From assembly GCF_003574445.1 (NCBI RefSeq), contig NZ_KZ984581.1, positions 1 through 45,862 on the forward strand: a stretch of 45,862 nt of DNA. Reading direction: 5' to 3'. The stretch is from Streptomyces sp. YIM 130001 (GTDB lineage Bacteria; Actinomycetota; Actinomycetes; Streptomycetales; Streptomycetaceae). Every line of letters begins with the position of its first letter. Positions within the stretch are counted from its first letter, which is position 1. The position numbers and the translations under genes were made by a program. The notes below the pieces were generated by a model. That model worked only from the letters and a program-made list of their open reading frames with translations. It ran no database searches and had not been told where the DNA came from. Of this stretch, positions 8,213-16,191 are shown piece after piece.

Positions 8213-10737
8213 AGGGGCTGGGGGGCCTGGGCCGGGCCGAGAACTCCGGACGACTGCTGCGCCTGGGCCTCCTCGCGCTACTGGCCGCGGTGTGCGTGAT
8301 GGTCGTGCCGATGGCCGCGCAGGCCGCGCCGGACCCGGTCCCCAGCCCGACCGCGGGCACCGCCCCGGAAGAGACCCCCGGCCCCAAGCCTGATGCCGGC
8401 AGCGGGGACGACGGTGATGCGGGTGGCGGGGACGCAGAGGCGGATGACGAGCCGACGCCCGATGCCACGCCGAACCCGAAGGACGCCACCAAGCCGCCGA
8501 AGCAGGTGGCGAAGGAGCAGAAGCAGAAAGCCGCCAAAGAGAAGGCCGACAAGCGCGCCGCGTGGGACAAGAAGGTCAAGGAGTACAAGGAGCGGCACAA
8601 CGGCGGCGGCGTCCTCGGGCCGTTCACGGTCACCGACGAAGACGACGTGCCCGCGGACGCCTACCAGGTGACGGTCGACTCGGGCGGCATCACCGATCCC
8701 GAGATGAAGTTCCAGGGGATCCTCATCGAGGGCATGTTCGCCTTCACGAAATGGATGATCGCGTTCGCCTGCTGGCTGATCGCCTGGGCCCTGTCGTGGT
8801 CGCTGGCCGCGATCCTCCTCAAACCCGCCCTCACGGTGTCCGAATCCCTCTACAGCCAGGCGGTGGTGCAGCTCGGACTCCCGGCCCTGCTGATCGCGGT
8901 CTCCGGCACCGTCGTCTGCTTCCAGTTGTTCTTCGGCAGCCGCGCCCGCGGCTGGGGCGAGATCGCCGCCTCCACGCTGATCTCGGCGCTCGCCGTGACG
9001 ACGTTCGCCGCCCCTCCGCAGATGCTCCTCGCCCACGACGACGGCGCCGTCGGCGAAGTCCGGGCCCTGGGCCTGACCGTGGCCGCCCTCGTCTTGGACC
9101 GTGAAGAACAGCTGCCCGGCGACGGCCAGTTCACGAAGGACGCCGCGAAGCAGCTGACCCGGCCGATGACCGACGCCCTGGTCAACGCGTTCATCGTGCA
9201 GCCGGCCATGCAGCTCTCCTACGACCAGGCGTTCAACGGCAGGTGCGCCCAGCAGTTCCGCCAGTCCCGCGTCGAGCAGGCCCTCTACGACGAGGAGTTC
9301 GACAAGAAGAAGAAGGGCATCCAGGACGCCGTCAACCAGGGCACCGTCACCGAGAAGCCCAAGTGGGCCCAGACCGTCGACAACTTCATCACCGGCAAGG
9401 TCGTCGACTGGTTCAAGGACCAGTTCGGCGATGACGTCAGCCCCAGCGAGCAGTTCGAAAAGGACTGCGTCGACGGCGACGCCGGCACCGCGAAGAAGAC
9501 CAGCTGGGACAAGGTCGGCGGCGCCGCCTTCGTCACCTTCGCCGCGTTCCTCGTGGTGTGCCTGATCGTCTACCTCAGCGCCAAGTTCCTCATCAGTCAG
9601 GCCCTCATCGCGCTCGATGCCATGTTCGCCAGAGTCGCCGTCACCGCCGGCATCATGCCCGGACCGGGCCGGGCCTGGCTGTGGGAACGCGCCGTGAACG
9701 TGCTGCGCCTCCTCGCCTCGCTGGTCGCCGTGGCGGTAGGGCTGGCGGTGTTCATCATGGTCGTCACCTCCGTACTCGGAGCGAAGCCAGGCGACATCCC
9801 CGGCGGCCTGACGATCCGGTTCGTCGTCGTCGACCTGATGTGCATCGCCGCGTTCATCTTCCGCAAGAAGCTCGCCGCCCGGGGCCGGGCCTGGGCGGCC
9901 GAAGCCCGCACCCGCATGGGCAGCTCCCGCTTCGGCGGCCGCGCTCCCGCCCAGCTCGACTCCTCCGGCCCGCGCCGCTCCAAGCTCGGCGCGATCGTCG
10001 GCACCGGTCTACTGATGGGCGCGATGGCCGCCACCGGAGGCGGCTCCGCCCTCGCGATGGGCGGGTCCGCCTCCCTGCGCGGCACGGCGGGTGCCCGGCT
10101 CGCTGCCCGCGGCATCCGGCTCGGCGGCAAAGCCGCCGCGAAGTCCAGCGTCGCAACGGCGAAAGCCGTCGGGAAGGTCGGCAAGTTCGGCGTCAAGTAC
10201 ACCGCAGGCGCACCGGTGTCCTGGCCGCGCGCAGCCCGCCGCGCGACCACCGCCACCCGCGCGGTTCCCGGGCGGACACACGCGGCAGCCACGTCCGCCC
10301 GCGAGCGCATCTCCGATCTCCCGCACTCGCGGGTGGCCGCCTACGCGCAGGAATGGGGCACGAACGCCGGAGTCCTCCCGGCCGTCAACCGCGCCCGGCT
10401 GCGCCGCGGTCAGGCACCCGTCACCCTCCACCGGCCGCGCCCGCGGCCGCCGGCCAGCCCGCGCACGCCAGCCACGCCGCGCACCGTGCGCCCGCCGGCC
10501 ACCACCGGCCCGGCACCCGTATCGCCCGCCCGCCGTCCCGCACGTCCGGTGCCCGCACCCGTACCGCAGGCACCCGCCTCCGCCGGCCAAGCACGGCTGC
10601 AACTGCGCGCGCACCGCGCCCGCATGCGCAACACCCCTGCCCCCGCCCCGAGTACACCCGCCGCGCGCCCGCTGCCCCGCACGCCCACTCCCCCGGCCGC
10701 GCGGCGCCGGCGCAGCGGAGGAAGAGGCCGGCGATGA
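8209..10737 (+). CDS. Large polytopic VirB6/TcpH-like channel protein
   Basis: This is an 842-aa membrane protein. A signal-peptide-like segment (residues 16-42, ending AQAAP) is followed by an acidic, Pro/Lys-rich low-complexity stretch to about 140. At least six hydrophobic helices follow: about 178-205, 222-245, 255-270, 440-470, 495-525 and 530-550. The C-terminal 200 residues are Arg/Pro/Ala-rich. This matches VirB6-type proteins (TcpH, TrbL-like) that form the inner membrane pore. It sits between the VirB4 ATPase and the wall hydrolase, overlapping both (ATGA at each junction). The same frame is open much farther upstream, but that part is shadow of the VirB4 gene. Confidence 0.87.
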   Translation: MKGLGGLGRAENSGRLLRLGLLALLAAVCVMVVPMAAQAAPDPVPSPTAGTAPEETPGPKPDAGSGDDGDAGGGDAEADDEPTPDATPNPKDATKPPKQVAKEQKQKAAKEKADKRAAWDKKVKEYKERHNGGGVLGPFTVTDEDDVPADAYQVTVDSGGITDPEMKFQGILIEGMFAFTKWMIAFACWLIAWALSWSLAAILLKPALTVSESLYSQAVVQLGLPALLIAVSGTVVCFQLFFGSRARGWGEIAASTLISALAVTTFAAPPQMLLAHDDGAVGEVRALGLTVAALVLDREEQLPGDGQFTKDAAKQLTRPMTDALVNAFIVQPAMQLSYDQAFNGRCAQQFRQSRVEQALYDEEFDKKKKGIQDAVNQGTVTEKPKWAQTVDNFITGKVVDWFKDQFGDDVSPSEQFEKDCVDGDAGTAKKTSWDKVGGAAFVTFAAFLVVCLIVYLSAKFLISQALIALDAMFARVAVTAGIMPGPGRAWLWERAVNVLRLLASLVAVAVGLAVFIMVVTSVLGAKPGDIPGGLTIRFVVVDLMCIAAFIFRKKLAARGRAWAAEARTRMGSSRFGGRAPAQLDSSGPRRSKLGAIVGTGLLMGAMAATGGGSALAMGGSASLRGTAGARLAARGIRLGGKAAAKSSVATAKAVGKVGKFGVKYTAGAPVSWPRAARRATTATRAVPGRTHAAATSARERISDLPHSRVAAYAQEWGTNAGVLPAVNRARLRRGQAPVTLHRPRPRPPASPRTPATPRTVRPPATTGPAPVSPARRPARPVPAPVPQAPASAGQARLQLRAHRARMRNTPAPAPSTPAARPLPRTPTPPAARRRRSGGRGRR

Positions 10738-11912
10738 GCATGAAGTGGATAGCAGGAGGCCTCGGTGCGGCCGCCATCGCCGGCCTCGCCACTGTGGGGC
10801 TGCTGATCGTGTCGCTGTGCGCCATGGCCAGCTCCGACGAGGAGGAACAACGCCGCCGGAACTACCAGATGAGCGAAGCCCTCAACGCCGCCGCCGGCAG
10901 CGGTGTCTCCGACAACGCCCCCGGCAAGGTCTCAGGGATCCGGAAAGTGGTGCTCTCCGCCTACAGCAAAGGCGCCGCCGGCATCGGCACGATCCGCCCC
11001 CAGTGCCGCGGGATGCGCTGGTCCGTCCTGGCCGGCATCGGCGCCGTGGAGTCGAACCACATCGGCGGCCGACGCGTGAACCGTGAAGGCGACATCACAC
11101 CCCGCATCATCGGACCCCGCCTCGACGGATCCGGCGTCGGCGGCAACACCGAACCCTTCCACGACACCGACAACGGCGCCCTCGACGGCGACACCGAGTA
11201 CGACCGGGCCGTCGGCCCGATGCAGTTCCTGCCCTCCACCTGGAACGGACCCAGCGGACAGGACGGCAACAACGACGCCACCAAGGACCCGCACAACGTC
11301 TTCGACGCCACCCTCGCCACCGCCTCCTACCTGTGCGGAACCGGCAAGACAAACCTCACGGACACCGGCCAGCTACGCAAAGCGATCCTCCGCTACAACA
11401 ACGCCGGCTGGTACGCCGACAAGGTCCTCACCCTCATCCGCGCCTACGACAAGATGACCCCCAAGCAGGCCGGAAAGGGCACCGGCTCAGGACCCGGATC
11501 AGGGGCGGGCCGGTGGACGCTGCCGGTCAACGCCCGGACCGGGACGCCCTACCACCAAAGCGGCGCCATGTGGTCCAGCGGCTACCACACCGGCGTCGAC
11601 TTCACCGCCGCCGTCGGCACCCCCGTCAAGGCCGTCGGCCCCGGCACCGTCGTCACCGCCGGCCGAGGCGGCTCGTACGGCACACAGATCGTCATCCGCC
11701 ACCCCGACGGGATGTACAGCCAGTACGCCCACCTGTCCGACCTCCACGTCACCCGCGGCGACACCGTGAAGGGCGGCACGCGCATCGGACGGTCCGGCGC
11801 AACCGGCAACGTATCCGGCCCGCACCTGCACTTCGAGATCCGCAGCAAACCCGGATACGGATCCGACATCAGCCCCCTGCCCTACCTCCGCACCCACGGA
11901 CTGAAAATCTGA
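10734..11912 (+). CDS. Bifunctional wall hydrolase: lytic transglycosylase plus M23 peptidase (VirB1/TcpG role)
   Basis: This is a 392-aa protein, anchored by an N-terminal helix (residues 7-28). Residues about 80-240 are a soluble lytic transglycosylase domain with the probable catalytic Glu106 in GAVESNH and the typical GPMQFLPSTW segment. Residues about 262-385 are an M23 metallopeptidase with H285-x3-D289 (HTGVD) and H364-x-H366 (HLH) as zinc ligands. It would cleave both glycan strands and peptide cross-links to open the wall for the conjugation channel. Many Gram-positive systems pair a transglycosylase with NlpC/P60; the M23 partner is a variant. Last gene of the operon, coupled by ATGA. 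Confidence 0.95.
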   Translation: MSMKWIAGGLGAAAIAGLATVGLLIVSLCAMASSDEEEQRRRNYQMSEALNAAAGSGVSDNAPGKVSGIRKVVLSAYSKGAAGIGTIRPQCRGMRWSVLAGIGAVESNHIGGRRVNREGDITPRIIGPRLDGSGVGGNTEPFHDTDNGALDGDTEYDRAVGPMQFLPSTWNGPSGQDGNNDATKDPHNVFDATLATASYLCGTGKTNLTDTGQLRKAILRYNNAGWYADKVLTLIRAYDKMTPKQAGKGTGSGPGSGAGRWTLPVNARTGTPYHQSGAMWSSGYHTGVDFTAAVGTPVKAVGPGTVVTAGRGGSYGTQIVIRHPDGMYSQYAHLSDLHVTRGDTVKGGTRIGRSGATGNVSGPHLHFEIRSKPGYGSDISPLPYLRTHGLKI

Positions 11913-12442
11913 GCATGCTTGTGGCGACGGTCTCCCACTCCCGGCAACGCAGTCCGCTTATGCCGCCACTCCTTCAATCAACGGCCTGAAGGATCGATGG
12001 GGTGATCACGTTGGCGACGGGGAGCGTCGTTGGTGTGATCGACCTGCACACTCATGTTGAGATACACCGCAAAGCCCAGCGCGAGCGCCCATCCCTCCGC
12101 TCCTGCTCCGAAGTCCGTTGGCGCCCACGGGAGTTCAGCTGCCGGAGTGACAGTCAAAAGTTGCCAATATTGCAAAGGGGCTGGCGTTTGGTGCTCTGTT
12201 TGCCTTCGTCGGCGCGCTGGGCTGGCCCTGTTGTCCAGATTCCAGCCCGCTTGGGATGTCGGTTCGCCTGGCAGTCCCATGCTCGCAGCCTTCGCCCTCG
12301 CCATCCTCGCTGGCACGACAGGCTCTGGCTATCCTGCGCCGGCGACGCTGGGTCGCCGGCGCAGGATTCCTGGACCGTCGACAGAACGCATCAAGATCCC
12401 TTCCGCTTGCTGTCACGCTTCACTCGAGACGGCGACCGGGGA
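11913..12442. other. Intergenic stretch with degraded sequence
   Basis: No intact gene is supported. On the minus strand (about 11978-12180) a frame encodes a short hydrophobic segment that looks like part of a former membrane protein, and on the plus strand another hydrophobic segment appears near 12280-12330. Neither has a start site or intact ends. The DNA is somewhat lower in GC than the flanking operon. Confidence 0.4.
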
Positions 12443-12546
12443 GAGCGGGCTGAGTCGATCGTGGATCCTCTGGTGTCGGTGCCAGGACGGCGCGGTGGCA
12501 GCGCGGTTGATGCGGCAGGCGCAGCAGCAAGGGCCGTCCGCGTACG
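12443..12546 (+). pseudogene. Relic of a VirD4/TraG-type coupling protein gene
   Basis: This stretch aligns by eye with 32936-33045 inside the intact coupling-protein gene. The first part reads AESIVDPLVSVPGRRG in one frame (intact copy AELVVDLVPVSGRRV) and the second reads RLMRQAQQQGPSAYG in another (intact copy RLMRRAQARGPSAYG). A frameshift near 12490 separates the halves, and similarity stops after 12546. It is the remains of a second, diverged copy of the transfer locus. Confidence 0.6.
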
Positions 12547-12791
12547 GAATACACGCGGACAAGTTGAGCAGCGGCGGCGCCTTCGGAATCTTCGCTGATA
12601 CACGTGTAGCGACGAATGGCCCCCGCTGGACGGAGAAGGGCGGAAGGGCCTCGATCCCGGCAACACAGAATCAGGGGGCCTTCCACAAGTTCCAGCCCGC
12701 CGTATGGCGGCTGGTGGACAACGACGCCTTCTACGTCAGCAACCCTGGATTCGAGCACTGTGATGCGGCAACCGCAGCCACCTGCGAGTAG
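12510..12791 (+). CDS. Possible chimeric ORF of unknown function
   Basis: From ATG 12510 the frame runs 93 residues. The first 15 residues belong to the coupling-protein relic; the rest (from about 12550) has fair G/C third positions and an ordinary composition with aromatic residues and two late Cys, but no family I recognise. It ends just before a two-way terminator at 12822-12860. No ribosome binding site is seen. It may be the 3' end of a gene whose front was replaced by the relic. Confidence 0.33.
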   Translation: MRQAQQQGPSAYGIHADKLSSGGAFGIFADTRVATNGPRWTEKGGRASIPATQNQGAFHKFQPAVWRLVDNDAFYVSNPGFEHCDAATAATCE

Positions 12792-12821
12792 CGCAAGATC
12801 GGGTAATTACTGAATGTCACA

Positions 12822-12860
12822 CGAGGGCCGGCCTCGCGCATCACTCGTGGCCGGTCCTCG
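12822..12860. terminator. Two-way terminator hairpin
   Basis: CGAGGGCCGGCC at 12822-12833 pairs with GGCCGGTCCTCG at 12849-12860, 12 pairs with one G-U in the plus-strand transcript and a 15-nt loop. It lies between convergent reading frames ending at 12791 (plus) and 12864 (minus), so it can serve both. Confidence 0.65.
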
Positions 12861-12863
12861 CAG

Positions 12864-13775
12864 TCAGGTCAACGGCGCCCACAACGCCCGTTCTTCAGGG
12901 TCGTCCCTAGGGCCCCACTGCAGGAATCCGTTGATCAGGCCGGGCTTGGGATGGGTGGCGAGTGCTGGTGTGTCGAGCGCGTCGGCCGTGTCCTCCAGAT
13001 AGACGGTCAGGGAAGGCTGCTCGGGGTCGCGGTCACCGAACCGGGTCCACCTGCACACCTCCCCACTGTCGCCGTCCAGGTAGAGTCCGTGGCTGGTGTC
13101 CGTAACTGACCACGAGGCGAAAGGGATCCAGGAGGGGCGCCACTGGGGTGGCAAGTCGTCGCTCCACTCCCGCTGGAAGCCCATGTGCACCTGATGAGCT
13201 TTGATCACGGTGTCGAGTTCCATCAAGGCCCATCGCTCCGGGAGGAACGACGCCATCGGGTGCTCCTGCACGCCCGCGTTCAGTCGCCACAACGCCTTCA
13301 GATCTGCAGGAATCCGGACGCCGAGGGTGGCTTCCAGGGACTGGATCACAGATTCCGATGTGCCGGATCTCAGGAGCGCGTAGGACGCGGGCGCCCTCTC
13401 ACGCAAGGCGGACGTGAACCGCTGCCATGCCTCGACCACTCGGCCCGCCTGGAGCGCTTGCGCACGGGGATCAGGTCCGGGGTCGGGCAGCTGTAGGGTG
13501 TGCTCAATTGGCGTCTGCGAGGTCTGTACTGCCGTGATCCGAAGCTGTCCCTCGCTCAGTGCAGGTGGCCCGTATGCGTAGGTGACGATCAGTGCCGGGC
13601 AGTCCTCGAACACTTCGCCGTCGATCTCCGTCACGTACAGCGAAGGATCTCCCGCCGGGCTGCCCATCAACGGATCGTCGTCGAGTTGCCGACACAAAAC
13701 CCTCAGGGCATACCTGACTCCGTCGCCCAGTTCTATGCAACGTTGCTCTATCTCCGCGGGTACCTCAACGGCCAA
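12864..13775 (-). CDS. SMI1/KNR4 (SUKH) family protein, possible immunity protein
   Basis: This is a 303-aa protein. Residues about 125-270 carry the SUKH pattern: a segment with LEATLGVRIPADLKALWRLN (the typical first half, ending in a short loop before the strands), then WALMELDTVI, then WIPFASWSVTDTSHGLYLD. SUKH proteins often protect against polymorphic toxins but also occur as lone genes. The N-terminal 100 residues are separate. The start is probably the TTG at 13775, because GAGGAG lies eight bases upstream. It is not next to the toxin-like gene at the right edge, so the partner, if any, is unknown. Confidence 0.85.
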   Translation of the reverse strand: MAVEVPAEIEQRCIELGDGVRYALRVLCRQLDDDPLMGSPAGDPSLYVTEIDGEVFEDCPALIVTYAYGPPALSEGQLRITAVQTSQTPIEHTLQLPDPGPDPRAQALQAGRVVEAWQRFTSALRERAPASYALLRSGTSESVIQSLEATLGVRIPADLKALWRLNAGVQEHPMASFLPERWALMELDTVIKAHQVHMGFQREWSDDLPPQWRPSWIPFASWSVTDTSHGLYLDGDSGEVCRWTRFGDRDPEQPSLTVYLEDTADALDTPALATHPKPGLINGFLQWGPRDDPEERALWAPLT

Positions 13776-13901
13776 GGCGAGTTCTCCTCTTCACTCTCCT
13801 CCCACACCGTATGGGGCGACGGCTTTACCACTCAGCCGGAGGCGACCGTACGACGCACCATCAGAACGCCACAAGCGAAGGCCAATCGCCCGGGTTTAGT
13901 C

Positions 13902-14041
13902 AGCTGGGGAGCGGCTAGCTGGGGTGATGCCGGGCAGGCCGTTCCGAGCTGGGGAAACGCCGTTTCAGGGCGTTGCACGTGTGGCGGCGTTTTCCCGGCT
14001 CGCACTCCCCCAGCGCTCCCCGGACTCCCCCGAACCTCCCC
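13902..14041. repeat. Cluster of short direct and inverted repeats
   Basis: AGCTGGGG occurs at 13902, 13917 and 13947; CTCCCC occurs at 14005, 14016, 14025 and 14036, spaced 11, 9 and 11 bases. GGGGAAACGCCG (13951-13962) and CGGCGTTTTCCC downstream form an inverted pair with one mismatch, and GAAACG recurs at about 14044 and 14053. The stretch 13890-14120 has no gene on either strand. The arrangement suggests repeated protein-binding sites one helical turn apart, or a folded single strand as at an origin. Confidence 0.5.
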
Positions 14042-14122
14042 GGGAAACGCGGTGAAACGGTGCTCGTGCGGGGCGCCCGACCGGGCGTCCCAAGCGCCGG
14101 CGCCAACCGCTAGCGGGCCCGT

Positions 14123-14422
14123 ATGGCAATCAGCGTCCAGGTCCGGACATTCACTGGCACCACTGAAACCACCTGCACGCACCCTGCCGTCGCTGCTGTG
14201 TGCAGCCGGGCAGCGAACGAGAAGCTGCCGCTCCTCGGGCTCATCGATCCCTATGACGACACCGTGTTCAACTGCTCGCAGCTCAGGGCACTCATCCCGG
14301 AACTCCGCGCCTTGGCGAACGACTCAGCCGCCGACGAAGCCGAGGCAGTGCGCGGAATCCTTGCTCTGACCGCACAGGTCGAGCGGCAGCCACACCGCTA
14401 CCTCGTCTTCAACGGCGACTGA
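14123..14422 (+). CDS. Small conserved-looking protein of unknown function
   Basis: This is a 99-aa soluble protein with balanced composition, G/C-biased codons, three Cys and no membrane segment. I do not recognise its family. It begins with ATG 14123 but has no good Shine-Dalgarno, so it may be leaderless or start differently. It lies between the repeat cluster and the 3' end of the lasso peptide cluster, with which it is convergent (35 bases apart); no function in that pathway is implied. Confidence 0.6.
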   Translation: MAISVQVRTFTGTTETTCTHPAVAAVCSRAANEKLPLLGLIDPYDDTVFNCSQLRALIPELRALANDSAADEAEAVRGILALTAQVERQPHRYLVFNGD

Positions 14423-14456
14423 GGCCCGTTCACAACAGCCCAGCCCTGGAGCTCCG

Positions 14457-15470
14457 TCAGCGACGGGTCACGCTGGCGTGCCAAGTGGCTTCATCGCAGC
14501 TGAGCTTGGCTCCGAGTTCGTGTGTGCGGAGGGCTCCCTCGTCCAGCCACTGGCCGGTGAGGGAGCGGAGGCGTTCGAGGGCAGGTGAGTCGGGGGCGTC
14601 CGCGATGACGAGTTCGTCGGTGGCGATGGCTGCGTGAGCCGAGCCGTCCGCGGTCCGCATACCGACTCCGATGCCGACGCCCTCGTCGTGGACCGCTTCG
14701 AGGAGGCCCCGCGGGCCGGCCGCGATGAGCCAGTTCTTGAAGTGGAAGTAGTCGTCGCTGGACACGAGCCCCTGGATGGTGTGCGGTCGGTCTCGGAGTG
14801 AGGTAAGGAGCGCGGCCGCGGTGCGCGTCTGGTCTGCTCCGAGGAGGGTGAGCTCGAACTCGTGCCGTCCCGGGTCGACTGCTCGGGAGACCGACGTGGT
14901 GGGCCGCGGGGCGACCATCGGCGTGTATCCGCCGTGGTGGACAACGACCTGCTGCGGCAGGTGGTGTTCGTCCACCGTGACATGCGCGATGGCGTAGGCG
15001 CCGGGCAGGTCGGCGATGCGTGCTCCGCTGATCAACGACCCGCCGGACTTGAGTTGTTGGAGCCACGCATCCGGGATGGCCGGCGGGGTGGTCCCGACGA
15101 GGATGCGGTCGTACGGGGCCTGAGACGGGTAGCCGCGGAGGCCGTCCGCAGTGACTGCCCTGACCCGGTAACCGTGCTCGGCGTATAGCTCCTCGGCCCG
15201 CTCGGTGAGCTTGGGGTCGATGTCCACGGTCGTGACCTGCCCCTGTGGTCCGACGATGTGGTCGATGAGGGCGGCCGAGTAGCCGGACCCGGTGCCGATC
15301 TCCAAGACGTTCGCGCCAGGGCGGAGGTCCAGCATGCGAAGGTGTCGGTGCGTGACGGCTGCCGGGGTGCACGGGCGTACGGCCTGGCCGTCGGCGCCGT
15401 GGAAGGGCTCGGCAGGAACAGCCCTGTACGCGTTCGTGACAGCGTCCTGCTGGGGTGTTGCTTCGGTCAT
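14457..15470 (-). CDS. Protein-L-isoaspartate O-methyltransferase homologue of a lasso peptide cluster
   Basis: This is a 337-aa protein. The SAM-binding motif I is at about residues 55-63 (VLEIGTGSGY), followed by an acidic motif (VDID) and a post-I GLRGYPSQAPYDRILVGTTPP region as in PCMT/PIMT enzymes. It is longer than housekeeping PIMTs (about 210 aa); the extra 120 C-terminal residues are expected for the lasso-associated group. In known systems (cellulonodin-2, lihuanodin) such enzymes methylate an Asp in the ring of the folded lasso, and the ester collapses to an aspartimide. Here the target would be Asp6 of the predicted core. ATG 15470 is preceded by GAGGA. Last gene of the cluster. 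Confidence 0.95.
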   Translation of the reverse strand: MTEATPQQDAVTNAYRAVPAEPFHGADGQAVRPCTPAAVTHRHLRMLDLRPGANVLEIGTGSGYSAALIDHIVGPQGQVTTVDIDPKLTERAEELYAEHGYRVRAVTADGLRGYPSQAPYDRILVGTTPPAIPDAWLQQLKSGGSLISGARIADLPGAYAIAHVTVDEHHLPQQVVVHHGGYTPMVAPRPTTSVSRAVDPGRHEFELTLLGADQTRTAAALLTSLRDRPHTIQGLVSSDDYFHFKNWLIAAGPRGLLEAVHDEGVGIGVGMRTADGSAHAAIATDELVIADAPDSPALERLRSLTGQWLDEGALRTHELGAKLSCDEATWHASVTRR

Positions 15471-15487
15471 CGGTCGGTCCTCGGTCT

Positions 15488-15895
15488 TCAGATGCGAAGG
15501 GTGACGTGGAAGGGGCGGTCGGGGGTTTCGGGCTCTCCGACGAGGCCGGTTTCCGCTTCGATCCAGGCGTGGGACTCGCAGGGGTCGAAGCGGCAGCCTA
15601 TGCACCAGTCCACGGAACGGCCGCGCAGCGCCAGGGCGAGGAACGCCGCCAGGGAGATCTCCAGACAGGCGGCCCGACCGGGGAAGAACCGGCTGACCCA
15701 GTCGCGGGCGGCGACCGCCCTCGCCCCCTCCGCCGCAGTAGCGGGCCGGCGGGCGCATCGCTTCGCGAGGCGAGCGACGGCGAGCGTGCACCGGAGCGGC
15801 GCCGCCTGGACGAGCGCGCTGGCCACGGCGAGTGCAGCGATGGCGCCGATGCGGTCCGGCAAGGGCGGTCGTTCGGTGCGTGTGGGTACGGCCAT
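15488..15895 (-). CDS. Lasso peptide leader peptidase (B2, transglutaminase-like)
   Basis: This is a 135-aa protein of the lasso B2 family, a cysteine protease of transglutaminase fold that removes the leader. The catalytic Cys77 is in GRAACLEISLA, and His109 in CESHAWIE provides the second residue; the spacing and the following WIE match the family. The N-terminal 60 residues are helical, partly hydrophobic. The ATG at 15895 lies eight bases after the stop of the RRE gene and 18 bases separate its own stop from the methyltransferase start, so it is translated from the common message. The longer upstream frame is shadow of the RRE gene. Confidence 0.92.
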   Translation of the reverse strand: MAVPTRTERPPLPDRIGAIAALAVASALVQAAPLRCTLAVARLAKRCARRPATAAEGARAVAARDWVSRFFPGRAACLEISLAAFLALALRGRSVDWCIGCRFDPCESHAWIEAETGLVGEPETPDRPFHVTLRI

Positions 15896-15903
15896 GGGGA
15901 TGC

Positions 15904-16191
15904 TCAACGATGCCACCGCCTTCGAGTCGGTGCGCACAACATGCGGCAGTCGACTAGCTGTTGGGAGAGGGCATGCATGTCGGCACGCACCTGTTGCGGG
16001 TCCGCGCCGAAGCTCTCGGCTACGCGGTCGGCGGCCTGGTCGACGGTGGCGCCTTCCTCCAGGTGGCGCCACCAGAGCGCGCCGGAGAGCGTGAGCGCGT
16101 ACCAGCGTCCCTTGCCTCGGAGGTCGAGGAGCATGCCTGCGCGATCGGTGATCGTGGCGCGTACCGTGGCAGCAGGTCGGAAGTCAGGCAT
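15904..16191 (-). CDS. Lasso peptide RRE protein (B1, PqqD-like)
   Basis: This is a 95-aa PqqD-like protein, the leader-recognition element that delivers the precursor to the B2 protease. The sequence shows the usual winged-helix plan: N-terminal strands (ATVRATITDRAGMLLD), then RGKGRWYALTLSGALWW, then helices with ADRVAESFGADPQQVRAD. It should bind the leader motif Y-x2-P-x-L of the precursor. Its ATG (16191) overlaps the end of the cyclase gene by eight bases, so expression is coupled to it. Confidence 0.93.
   Translation of the reverse strand: MPDFRPAATVRATITDRAGMLLDLRGKGRWYALTLSGALWWRHLEEGATVDQAADRVAESFGADPQQVRADMHALSQQLVDCRMLCAPTRRRWHR

Noticed and set aside
13500..14369. Plus-strand open frame across the SUKH gene and repeat block
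   Set aside because: Runs antisense to the SUKH gene and through the repeats; no start signal.
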